DNA of 64,000 nucleotides from NCBI RefSeq assembly GCF_001039355.2, contig NW_019775558.1, positions 859,558 to 923,557 on the forward strand, in the 5' to 3' direction. Position numbers and translations under genes: made by a program. The stretch comes from Lingula anatina (lineage: Eukaryota; Brachiopoda; Lingulata; Lingulida; Lingulidae). Below the pieces are notes generated by a model, which worked only from the letters and a program-made list of their open reading frames with translations, ran no database searches and was not told where the DNA came from. Every line of letters begins with the position of its first letter. Position 1 is the stretch's first letter. Shown one piece after another: positions 20,645 to 33,681 of this stretch.

Positions 20645-23241
20645 CTGAAAAGAAAGAGCAAATCTGCAATCAATTCTGACTCAAAATAAAATTTGACTTT
20701 TGAGGTATTCTGATGGCATGGCATACTTACACTTTAAGTTATCACTGATACATCTATGATTTTGATATTTTGAGATTCAGCATTTGAGCCAAATTGTAAT
20801 TGTGAATAAAAAATTACCCCCTCATGGAATAAAGATATGAGCCTATTGTCATTAATATCAAAACACATCTAAATTTCAATATGAAAGCAGATTGTTTCAA
20901 AATCTTGCCTAGGATCATCTACTTAACTAATGAATCAATCCTACAATAGCTACAAAACTAGCAGTGAAAGATTTTCTAATAACAAAATAAAAAATAATGC
21001 TTTCTTTTAGAAAAAGAAACTGGCAAACAAGTTTTTAGCAGATTTTCCCTGATTTTTAAATTTGATAATATTTTCCCTGTGTTTGAGAATTTGAACCAAA
21101 GATGACCACTACTGTAACACAGGGTTGTACATACATAAAAAGGCAGCCAAAACTGCTCAATTTACAGACATTTTCTGGTCCACAAATTTAATGCAAAATT
21201 TGAGGAATATGATGACTGTTTACAACTTATATTCTTTGCAAAATAATGTGCATGGTTACTGCTGCAGTGATTGCTTTGGCAACATGAATAGCCTCCAGTG
21301 GTGGCCGTATGTACAACCAAAACTGTCTGTACGTAAAAATTAAAAACCAAAAACAAAACTGAAAAATATACCCAAAAAAACTAAAAAACAATAGACCCAA
21401 AAAAAAGCTACCTGATGACATAAGCTAATATTCACACTAACTACCAGTAACTACATGAAGTAAAAAGACAAAAAGACCATGGTGTGGACTGGTCGTCCAT
21501 TCTAGTCCATGTCTCACTCACAGGACTGGTCACCTGAGCTGGAGGTGCTGGGATAGCTTGACTAGAGATAGCACAAGGAAGATAATATATAACACTGTGT
21601 CCCTATTTTTTTTTTATCTCAGTAAGACTAATATCACACATTGCAAACCTAACATAAATTTTTGTCAATAATATCAACACAAGAAGAGCATATGGGTTGT
21701 CATAATCCTAACGTCCAAACTTCTTTTTATGTATTGCAAATCCACTTTCACATAATCTGTTTTATACTTAACCACATATCTTTGCCAAAGGATATATCTA
21801 TAATTTGCAAGAACAAAAAATTCTGCCCAAATATACATTTAGTAAAAATGAAAAATATATTTACGAGACAATGTTCAACATTTAGTGTTGCATAAAATTT
21901 CTGAGGTAGTTATTCAAGGATTGTTAGTATCACTACATTTGAGATAGAAAAAACATAAGAAGACAATATTCAATATTCACTATAAGTTAAATTTGGATTT
22001 CCCTCTTGGGCTTCTAACCCTTGCACCAGAAGGGGAACTCCTGGAAGTGCTTACATGGTGAGATCTTGATCTGGAACTGCGAGGAGTTCGGACTTCGACG
22101 GGAGCTTCCCTGAAAATTCATAGAAATATGTCAAAATATGAACAAGATGATGATAAGTGAGATAAAATCTAACACGATCATTTTTCAGATCCTAACTTGT
22201 TTAAAAGTCAGGGGTAATGGATGTAAAGAAGGTAAAGCAAAACAAACAAAATAAAAATTCTAATTTAGAAAAATTAGAGTAGGTTAGTTTACCAATATCA
22301 CTGATATATATATATATTTGGTGACTAATATGCAAGGGCAGAGTTCTCTTATTTTTTGTCAAAAGCAGTTAGCAAGATATGCTGGTTCTCAATCTTCAGT
22401 CATAAACAAGAATGGGTTATCTTAGACCACCTCTGAAGTAAATAAATGAAATATTCTAAATTAAATAAATAATAATACAAATTAAATATCATAGAACTAT
22501 AAAACAGTTAAAGTTAACCCATTCCTGTCATGAGCTTGAATTGAAAAGTGTACAAATATAAGCTCATTTACTTTTATCTTACATCGAATATGATGAATGC
22601 AAAATGTACCCCAATACATTTATAGTTCAAATTTGTAGACAAATTTTACAAAGCTTGTTCAAATACTTCCCTTTTCAAATCACACATCCAAAGGGGTATA
22701 AAATGCATACAACAAGAACATAAAAAAAAAAGAAAAGAAAAAAGGACTATTGGGGGTAAAAATCCCATACCAAGTGTGATAGAAAAATAAACAGCAGTAA
22801 ACTACAGCAAACATAGTAACATTGCAGGTTTGTAAACTATTTTCTAAGTGCAGGTATCAGTATAAACAATGTGTAAAACCAACTAATATTCATTTTTTGT
22901 TCATTTTTTACAATTCATATATGCCAACAACAAAAATAATCTAAAAAATAATCAAGATAGGCATTTCAACATGATAATAAAAGAACAAATAAACTTGTGT
23001 CAGAATATATTTGAAATGTCAGCATCATGAAGGCGCACACATTCAAGATAAACATTCCAGCAGCAACCTGACCTGTGGAAGTATTACTGACATTATCAGT
23101 GTCAAAATAGTATTTTGTCCTATTAAAGATTTAGTTAATATTAAATTGCATATTAATTAGCTTCAGCAAAATAATATATTGCACTTTTTTCTTGTTTAAT
23201 AATCTATTGTAGTTTTGGTTGAATACATTGTGGTATCGATC

Positions 23242-23285
<44 letters not shown>

Positions 23286-26200
23286 ACCTATTGTTCACGA
23301 GATTATAATCTTATAATGCGTGTGTGTGAGAGAGAGTGTGTGTAAGAGGAGAGTGAGTCTGCATTTACCATATTTTGGTATATGTACATTCTTATACTGA
23401 AATTATTCAATAAAAAAAAATATTAAATTGCAAATAAGAAAAATAAATGAAAATAAGCAATAAAGTAAATCAAATATAAAACAATGACAATAATAACTCT
23501 GACTAGATAGCAATCAAATATCAAACATATTTCACTTTTTTTAGCAAAACTGCTAAATGACGACACACCTAATTCTATTCAAAATGTACAGCACTATAAG
23601 TAAAACGTGAATATTGTTGTGGCACACATTAGCTGTGATAGCTGTGTACAGAGCTAAACATTTGTGCTGTGCATTACAGTACAAGTCACAAGCGACACAC
23701 ATGCTCTAGCACACGTCACACGTGCTGCGTTTGCTCAGTCTGAGATTACTCCAAGAATGATCTAAGATACTCCTAGAAGCAGTAGGACATCAGTCACTTA
23801 CTGTACAGGCTCCTCAAACTCGATGTATAAGTTTTGTTTATCAGGAAGAACACCTTCAAACAGCAGCAAAACAAGCTGTCATGCACTGGTTAGAGCACTG
23901 ATTAATTTCAACATTATAAAAAAAACTATCATCAAAGTCATTGTCGAAATGTAAGTTTGTCTAAATGTAATGTTATGAAAGTAGCACTAAGTCATGCGTA
24001 GTTCATTTTTTAATGTATCATCTATATATGTGTTTAATCAAGGAAGGGACAGCTAGGCCAAATCTATTCATTTGTGTACATTTACATTATATGTTGTTTT
24101 GCCACAACTAAACATTTGTACAAATTAACACGTTTTGGTATATGAAATCTATTCTAACAGGTACTAATGAGTGTGCCCCCAAAAAAGGAAGCATAAATCA
24201 GTTTTAATAGAGTAATATGAAGTTAATCATGCTTTAAAAGTTTACAAATTAAACTGAAATATCAAAATGAAACTTCTGAATAATTAAATAAGGTAATCTT
24301 AAAAATATAAATAATGACATGCAACAAATGTGTTTAAAAAGATGCAAAGCATTAAGTTAGACATATATCATGCAAAATATCCACACAATTAATAAAAAAA
24401 GAATTTATAACATGCAATTACAGGGTTTAACATTTTCAACTTAATAAAACATCTTATATTTCAGTACAATGAGCGTGGGTGGTGAAAATGTAAAAATGAA
24501 AATTTAAAACAAATCACATTCAAGCAAAATCCATGCATAACACAAGTCACCACAACACAAACTGTCACTGGCATACTCCAAGTTCTCACTAAGTTTGTTT
24601 GAATTTTGAAAATAAAATAAGGAAAACTGTGATGTCATAAAGGCAGCACCCAAATGTGTCAAGCAGAAGATGGGCTGCAAAAGGGGCATTGTGGTAGAGA
24701 AGCCAGCACAATCAAGTGATCTGTACAACCAACCACCAATAATGCTTCACTGGAGATATGACCCCTAAAGACAGGGGAGTAATCCTGCTTGAAGATATCA
24801 AAACAATAATACCTGGTTTACCATCCTTTAAAATCATATTCATACCAAAGATTAATATGATAAAACTGTAAGGGAATAACCTGACCTGAGTTGCCCTATC
24901 TTAAGAACCTAACATGTACTGCACTAAGAAATCCACTTGTTTTACCTCAACTTCCACATTTACTTAGCAATCAAAAATATTTTCATTTCACTAAACACTG
25001 ATTGCCTAAAACACAGGATATTTTCATTTGGAAAATTCAATTATGTGTAAAATGAGACTCCCCCAATTGAGACTAAGCAGTTGTTGCCATTTGTTTCTCA
25101 AAACAAGTTATCATATTAGCTTGCAGTCATCAAGTTTATCAGGACTTAAAGCTAGTTGACAAGACACAAACAACTGAACAAGTTGACTTTCACTTCCAGT
25201 GCAAAATGGCAATATTTGAGCAGGAATCACAATTTCTTTACTTAAAAAACATGCAGAATGCCTTTGAGACATTAGTTCAAGTTTTTTGAAAGGAAAAAGT
25301 TTATGCACAAAACATCCAACCTAAGTGCAGAGACAGGTGAAGGAGAAATATTTTTTTCCAGAGGAAATAAGATTTGGTGTGAAAATCCTAAACTAATCTC
25401 AAAGTTCGATCTTAGTAATCAAATTCATCCTGATTAACTATTCAAAATATTTCACTTAAATGGCTTTTCATTATAATATATAATTGCCAAAAACATAAAA
25501 AAAGAAATTTTTGTTCAAGTTTACTAGCAAAGACACATCTGATGAAAAAATACCTTGGATGAGTTAAATTAATAACCAAATAACAAATAATTTTCAATAA
25601 ACATTAGACATCTATATTTACATGTCAAGATAAAAATCTTATAAGCACTTTATTGCAGTAGGCATGCTCTATCCCCAAGTCAACTTTGGTCTGAACCTGA
25701 CAGAAGGCATTACCTGGTGTATCCCTGCAGGCCCATTTACACACAGGTAACTGAACCCATAGCTTTCCAGGCTGGTTCACAAATTTGTCAGTTTTATTGA
25801 AATGGGTCCAGGTGAAGAGTCGCAGATTATTTCTGCCTACCTCTTATCTTCTTATAAAACTTTTAGTTCCTCGTTTGATAACATAATCCTAAGTTGGTTA
25901 AAATGTGATCCATTCCACTCTGTGTAAATTTGACTTCAGTGACCATCTGGCTTGTCACCAGGAGACAGGAATGAAAACTGACAGCATCAACTCCACTATC
26001 TGACACGAGATCAACATTCTAACAATTGAAAGACAGCTATCTTGGTTTAAACCACACAACTTAATTTCTAATGGAAACTATTTCATTAGATTAGATCATC
26101 TATTCTGATTAATGTAACATTTATCCTCAATTTAGCTTGCAGGTGTTTAATTCCTGTCATTCATCCTCCAGATCATAGGTGTAATGTCAGACTTGTTTTG

Positions 26201-28058
26201 AAGTTTTAATGGAACATATATATCATGCACATTTTCTTTCATGTGTCTGAAATCAATAAACTACATTAAAAGTAACATTCAGGAAAAAAATCACTAAGGG
26301 TGCAAGTTTTTATTAAGTCTTGCAAAAAATATCTAGAATGTCCAAGCTGATCCAGCCAGTGACAAGAACATGACCAATGATTTGTGGAGCAGATAACCAC
26401 CTGTCTTAATGGCACTTTTATCTACAGTAACTCCCATTGCTTTAAGACTGGTGTATCTAGGGCAGGCAGGGCACCATGTCCAGGTTACCACTTAGTAGTT
26501 AATGGCAACATGTAGTAGTTTTTTAAATATATATAATTTTTTAATTTCAGCAATTGTAATTTTTCTGTTGTGCCATAATTTGTTGACTTAAGAAAAGAAT
26601 GGGGGGGGGGGGGTGTCAGGTGTTTTGGCAAAGGCACAAGATTGATTCTATCACTGAGGTAGTGCTAGTCCGTTCAAAGAGGAAAGGAATACAGTAAAAC
26701 CATTTCAAGTAGGCAATTAAAAGCCATTGAAATTTGATATATTAAGTGATGTTCGATTAGCCAACATTTGTCAGTATTTCAGGTGCTAGCCACCTGAGAG
26801 TGAGAAGACAGCATTCCACATATCTATCAATAGAAATGATTGTAATCTCACATCTCCATGCAGTTTACGTTCAATGAAGTGAATGGCACCGCTTATGTAC
26901 TCACAACACTTAAAACGTACTGATTTGCTACATCTTCAGAATTTAGGGATATCTAATTACATTAGGTGGCATTTTCAATGCTTATTCTATTTGACTTTTT
27001 GAGATGTTTTTATATGGAAAGTCACTCCTTTTCGGTATGTTCTACAGGCTTGACAGCCCTGATTTTAAAATAAAACTACTATTGGGATTTCTTATTACAA
27101 AACATGTATATCAACATTTACTTTCTAAAAGTTGAATATCTGACAGTTTTTTTATGTTCTAGTGTATTTACTTCCTGTTCATCTTTACAGAGCAATCTGT
27201 GTCCTACATGTAGTGACATAATACAGAGTGACACCAATATGCACAAGACATAAATTGAAATATATACCCAATCACACAAAATTATCAATATAGTCAGCTT
27301 GATCAGCATACATGTACAGATAGTGCAAACAGCAAAATCAACATTTAAACAGGTAATACTCATTACAAACAATTATGTTAGCAAAGAACTGGTTAAACAT
27401 CCACATGCACAAATGATACACAGTTACTCTTCATTTGACAACACACTAAGGCTTCGTTCACATGGAAAGTCTATTTTCTAAAAATCTATTTTCTATTCGT
27501 GGTATCTTATGATCGCCGCGGGATATTCAGGGCACAGACCGTGATCACAAAATATACCGCGAATAGAAAATAGATTTTTAGAAAATAGACTTTCCATGTG
27601 AACAAAGCCTTATATCATCACTGTTCTAAGAGACTTGATGGCCTGTTCAGATATGGCCACATCGAACCAAAAAGCAGCTATTCAATTTGTATCATCAACA
27701 GATGACTAACCATTAAGGGATTTAAAAAAATAGTTGTAGTGGTCTGTTTTACAAAATAATTCAATCCAAAATTAGGGTTTAGCTTTCAGACCAAATTTTC
27801 AGTTTACCTTGACTGAAGATTTCAGTAATAATTTTAAAAAAAAATGAAATAGTGCACCAATCTTTAAACCAAGAACCTTATGGCTTATATTTCAAACCAC
27901 TTTATAAATAAGTGAAATAGAACAACTTTTTAAGTGTAAAAATGTACACCCCTTTTCGAGGTAAAGCTATTTTGGTGAAACAGACCCCTGGTCATCTGAA
28001 TTTACTCAGATTTCTGGTCTATTATGGTCCTTTTCTGAACAAACTGTTATAGACATGG

Positions 28059-28095
<37 letters not shown>

Positions 28096-31000
28096 CACAC
28101 ACATACCTATGAATGCATTGATCTTCTCACACTTGGCAATGGCCATGAGGAATCCATAGAAAGACACACGGGGAGCAACTGACAACAGCTCCTTTAGAAT
28201 GGGCAGAGGGGGAAAACTGGAAACAGAAAAAAATATGAAGCTTAAGTGATAATATGTATTTATTCATCTCAATTTTCTTTGCATTAAACAAATCTGCAAT
28301 TAAACAGTAAAAACTTTCTACAATTTATCATTTTGTGCGTGCTTTATGCAGACCATTGTTTGCAGTAAATCCCTGGGTAAGGCATAGCTAAGCATCCTAA
28401 GAAAGTACTCAGCTGTATTTCTTAAGAGGATTAGTGCAAGATGTAAAGATGTCCAAACGAGCTATTTTGAAAGCAGGGAGAGAAGAGGGTCCATGTAGCA
28501 CTTAAGTACAAGTCTCTGTACCACTGTGAACTAAGTTTGTTATCAGAAGAAGGTGAAATCGTCCAAATAATTGCTCCATGTTCCATAAAGAAATAGCCCT
28601 GAGGTAGACTCCCAATCAAAACTGACCTGAGTGTCTGGTTATCTCGGAACTTTTAAGTGCTCCTCTGTAAGACATGATTGACCTGATGGTGAATTCAAGT
28701 GAAATTCTGTTTGAAGATCAAACAGCCAGGGCCCATGCTTAAGCCAATCAGTCAAAACTGTTCATCCAAACCAAACGACCAGACAAATCAATAGCAAATC
28801 AGTAAAAGAGCAAATAGGTACTTTTTCATACTTTCCCAGGCCAAAATTAATTCTAGCCAACGGCCAAAACCTGATTTGTTATCACTGTACACGTCCATGC
28901 TTTATCATACTGACCTGAGAGTGAATTCATGTGAAAGGCTGACCAGAGCCCTATAAAACTGCATAGAGTCCACTCCATCACTGGACGTGTGGTGACCGTT
29001 ACTGAGCTGGTGTGGGTTACTTTTACTTTCCTCCTCATCAGATGTGGGGACAACCACTGTCTCCCTGGGGCTCCCCGCAGACAGCAAGGCTTTGTACACC
29101 TCTGTGCATTTCTCAAGGAATTCTTTAAATAAATGAATTATCAAGTATATAAACAAATAAAATAAAATAATAAAAGTTGAAAGGACATTTTTTTTTCATT
29201 TATCTTTTGGTATGAGGAAAACCTTTTATATCATTGGCAATTGCAGGGGCGGATCCAGAAATATTTTTTGACAGTCTTCCAAATTATCTTTGTTGATCCA
29301 TCCTCCATTTTGACCGTCTTCTGACAGGAAACATTAGATAACCATCAATGAAAACTTGAAAATCTGATCGTCTTCTGGAAGACCCAGAAGACGGCCTAAA
29401 TCCACCCCTGAATTGATACATTTTTTGTCACTATCACTATTGTGTGCCACTATCCCTCCATCTGAAATTCTTCAATAGCTGTTCTCGGCACTTGCATTTA
29501 GGAAACTTATACCAATTATAATAATAATTAATATCATCATTTTATTTTCACAATATTCTGCACATGTAGCACTTGTATGTTTTAATTTATTTTGCAATGT
29601 ATGTTAAAGCATTTTCTAAAGAAAACTGCTACAATGCATAACTTCCAGTCTTTTACATTAAAACTTTTTTCATACTTTTTTCCCTTATGCTTTAAATACC
29701 AAAAGGAAATTAGGTCCACCAGTTTGCTCAACATTTTTAAGAAAGATACTCTAACCTCTGGGCACAAAATGCTTGGAATGTACAATATTATCAATTAAAA
29801 TAACAACCTACTCCCTGTTTCTTCCTGTAAACAGAAAGTCCTCATTTGAACTCTTTTTTTTTTTTTTTGTCCTGAATTTTTTTCCCAGGCTGGCATAGAA
29901 GTAATTATACCCTAGTCTTACAGGAAGAAACATCAAAATCCACCTCCTGATTGAACTTTTTTTTTTGCTTTGAATCATATTTGAATCATATGTCATATCT
30001 CAGTTGTTACATGCCCAAAGACTGATCTATCAACTTGAAATTGAGACACATTCATCTTAATTGAAAAAAGATGTAATGCATTGTGAAATGGTGATCGCAT
30101 AATAAAAATCATGAAATGTTATTATCTTTTTCAGTGATGATGGTCCAAAGTCTTAAGAACTATCATTTTTTTTTTCAGAAAGTAGGACTCTACAAAGCTA
30201 ATTAAAATCAAACAGCCTTTGGATAAATATTTGACAAAATAGCCAGTTCACAAAAAAGAACTTATGTGATCAGAAATATTTCATCATATGAATAATGACA
30301 TTCATTGCTTTCATTTCGGACTACACACAAAACTTCTGCTTTTTTTCTTTTTGTAAATATTAATCTTTGTCTCTCCAAAATACAATGTACAACTAGGAGG
30401 AGCTTGTTGATCCTGTTCATCATGTTAAAAACAACATTACAAGGTTGTGGGTTGTTTACTATTCTGTAGTAAATAGGTCCTTTGTTGTTCCATGCCCTCT
30501 TCACCATCAATCTTAAAATATTTGTTTCAGCATTTTCAAAAAAGTGTAACAATCTCCCACTGTTCTTAAAAAGCAGAGTGGAAAACTGAGCTCTGGCTCA
30601 TTTCTGGTTATGAATGTAACACTTATTGATATTACCGCCGTGATTTAATTTTGCAATGATTACACGCCATGAGCAAAAACAAATATTGGGTCTAAGAGGC
30701 AATTATCACCTGAAATAAAAATATTACCAACAAAAATACACCACCACAAGAATCCCAGCTATCTCCTTTCACTACAAAAGTGCTTTGTGACTATATGTGC
30801 CTTGGACATGAAAAAACATCACATATCAGCCTTTGCTCTTAACGCATGCTTTATATAGAAACACTTAATCTTATACTGATCTGCCTCTGCAAAAACCCAG
30901 GTGAAACTGGTTGAATTTTATTGGATCTGATACCAGCCCATTTCAAACATCACCAAATTTTCAACAAATGGAGAATCTAACCTTCATTCCTGTTTTTTTT

Positions 31001-31285
31001 CCTCCTAAGCTTAGTGTGTTTTATACTCAGAGCAGGAAGATAAACCAGAGAAAATCAGGTGAAATCAGTAATACTATATTGGTCTTGATGGGAAATTTGC
31101 TATTTTGAGGATAGGTGAATTAAAGCTAGTTCCATATGTCTCAGGGATAAAGATAAAGAACACAGAAAGACTTACACCTGGATGTAAGTGCTTGAGCAAA
31201 GATAGGTGAAAATAAAATTAAAACACATAAATGAAACATCTAGACTTTCATCTGTGACTTAATCTTTGGTGTGCTTATATATTCG

Positions 31286-31368
<83 letters not shown>

Positions 31369-33637
31369 TATATATATATATAGAGAGAGAGAGTTTCTCT
31401 TCCTTACCTGCATAATAGAACTGCACTTGGAATGCATAGAGGAAATCAGTGAAAGAGATCAAGCAGTCCAAGGCATCATCCATGAGAATAATCCTGAAAA
31501 GATTATCAAAATTATGTTTTTCACTTTAGAAATATACTGAAAGGTATATGTAGAAATATTATTCCTTTCTACTTATCAAAAAAAGCAAGTTCTTTTTCAA
31601 ATTAATTAAAATTAATTAAAACATTTTGACTTTATTTTATCGTTATTATGTCCAAGATCAAATGAACAAAATGTGGAATATTCTTAATTTTACATGAAGG
31701 CTCATAGTGGCAAGTCATGTTCATAAAATTCATTCAAAAGAAGCAAGGGAGACATAATGAAAAATGATCAATGACAGTCTAGAGGAAAGCCATCCATCAT
31801 CCAAGAGACTGAAACAATAATTAGGGCATTACGTACATCTTTTATCCATAATTGTTGTATTCAGCTGTGCAGCATCAGCACTAAAGCTGTTGTGTTGAAA
31901 CTAATAAATGCATGAAGCAATACCAGCAAGAAGTGCTAATGGAAATTAATACCATGAATTATAATGCTTGGTTTCTACGTAGTTAAGTNCAACTTCCAGT
32001 CTTTTACATCAAAACTTTTTTCATACTTTTTTCCCTTATGCTTTAAATACCAAAAGGAAATTAGGTCCACCAGTTTGCTCAACATTTAAGAAAGATACTC
32101 TAACCTCTGGGCACAAAATGCTTGGAATGTACAATATTATCAATTAAAATAACAACCTACTCCCTGTTTCTTCCTGTAAACAGAAAGTCCTCATTTGAAC
32201 TCTTTTTTTTTTTTTGTCCTGAATTTTTTTCCCAGGCTGGCATAGAAGTAATTATACCCTAGTCTTACAGGAAGAAACATCAAAATCCACCTCCTGATTG
32301 AACATTTTTTTTGCTTTGCTTCACTGAATCATATGTCATATCTCAGTTGTTACATGCCCAAAGACTGATCTATCAACTTGAAATTGAGACACATTTATCT
32401 TAATTGAAAAAAGATGTAATGCAGTGTGAAATGGTGATCGCATAATAAAATTCATGAAATGTTATTATCTTTTACAGTGAAGATGGTCCAAAGTCTTAAG
32501 AATTATCATTTTTTTCAGAAAGTAGGACTCTACAAAGCTAATTAAAATCAAACAGCCTTTGGATAAATATTTGACAAAATAGCAAGTTCACAAAATAGAA
32601 CTTATGTGATCAGAAATACTTCATCATATGAATAATGACATTCATTGCTTTCATTTCGGACTACACACAAAACTTCTGCTTTTTTTCTTTTTGTAAATAT
32701 TAATCTTTGTCTCTCCAAAATACAATGTACAACTAGGAGGAGCTTGTTGATCCTGTTCATCATGTTAAAAACAACATTACAAGGTTGTGGGTTGTTTACT
32801 ATTCTGTAGTAAATAGGTCCTTTGTTGTTCCATGCCCTCTTCACCATCAATCTTAAAATATTTGTTTCAGCATTTTCAAAAAAGTGTAACAATCTCCCAC
32901 TGTTCTTAAAAAGCAAAGTGGAAAACTGAGCTCTGGCTCATTTCTGGTTATGAATGTAACACTTATTGATATTACCGTCGTGATTTAATTTTGCAATGAT
33001 TACACGCCATGAGCAAAAACAAATATTGGGTCTAAGAGGCAATTATCACCTGAAATAAAAATATTACCAACAAAAATACACCACCACAAGAATCCCAGCT
33101 ATCTCCTTTCACTACAAAAGTGCTTTGTGACTATATGTGCCTTGGACATGAAAAAACATCACATATCAGCCTTTGCTCTTAACGCATGCTTTATATAGAA
33201 ACACTTAATCTTATACTGATCTGCCTCTGCAAAAACCCAGGTGAAACTGGTTGAATTTTATTGGATCTGATACCAGCCCATTTCAAACATCACCAAATTT
33301 TCAACAAATGGAGAATCTAACCTTCATTCCTGTTTTTTTTCCTCCTAAGCTTAGTGTGTTTTATACTCAGAGCAGGAAGATAAACCAGAGAAAATCAGGT
33401 GAAATCAGTAATACTATATTGGTCTTGATGGGAAATTTGCTATTTTGAGGATAGGTGAATTAAAGCTAGTTCCATATGTCTCAGGGATAAAGATAAAGAA
33501 CATAGAAAGACTTACACCTGGATGTAAGGTACAAAGTGCTTGAGTAACGATAGGTGAAAATAAAATTAAAACACATAAAATGAAACATCTAGACTTTCAT
33601 CTGTGACTTAATCTTTGGTGTGCTTATATATTCGTTA

Positions 33638-33681
<44 letters not shown>

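Larger units (their letters stand above)
23854..28106 (-). other. CSTPP1 intron, 4.25 kb
   Basis: AT-rich. Contains a poly-G run at about 26601-26613, the fold-back element at 27447-27613 and, directly behind the upstream exon, a TA/CA microsatellite at 28061-28100. No coding exon recognised. Confidence 0.7.
29123..31407 (-). other. CSTPP1 intron with a MITE and the start of a contig overlap
   Basis: Contains the hAT-like MITE at 29244-29410. From about 29640 it is the left copy of the large overlap. No coding exon recognised. Confidence 0.75.
29640..31988. repeat. Left copy of contig overlap at 31989 (2.35 kb)
   Basis: Matches 31990-34309 with SNPs, small indels and different microsatellite lengths. 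Includes one CSTPP1 exon. Ends TAGTTAAGT where the right copy continues into unique sequence. Confidence 0.93.

Noticed and set aside
28853-29116. Second minus-strand frame over the CSTPP1 exon at 28915
   Set aside because: It is a shadow of the conserved frame carrying VVVPTSDEEES.
31240-31540. ORFs made of His-Thr, Ser-Leu or Cys-Val repeats
   Set aside because: They are translations of the GT/GA/TA microsatellite.
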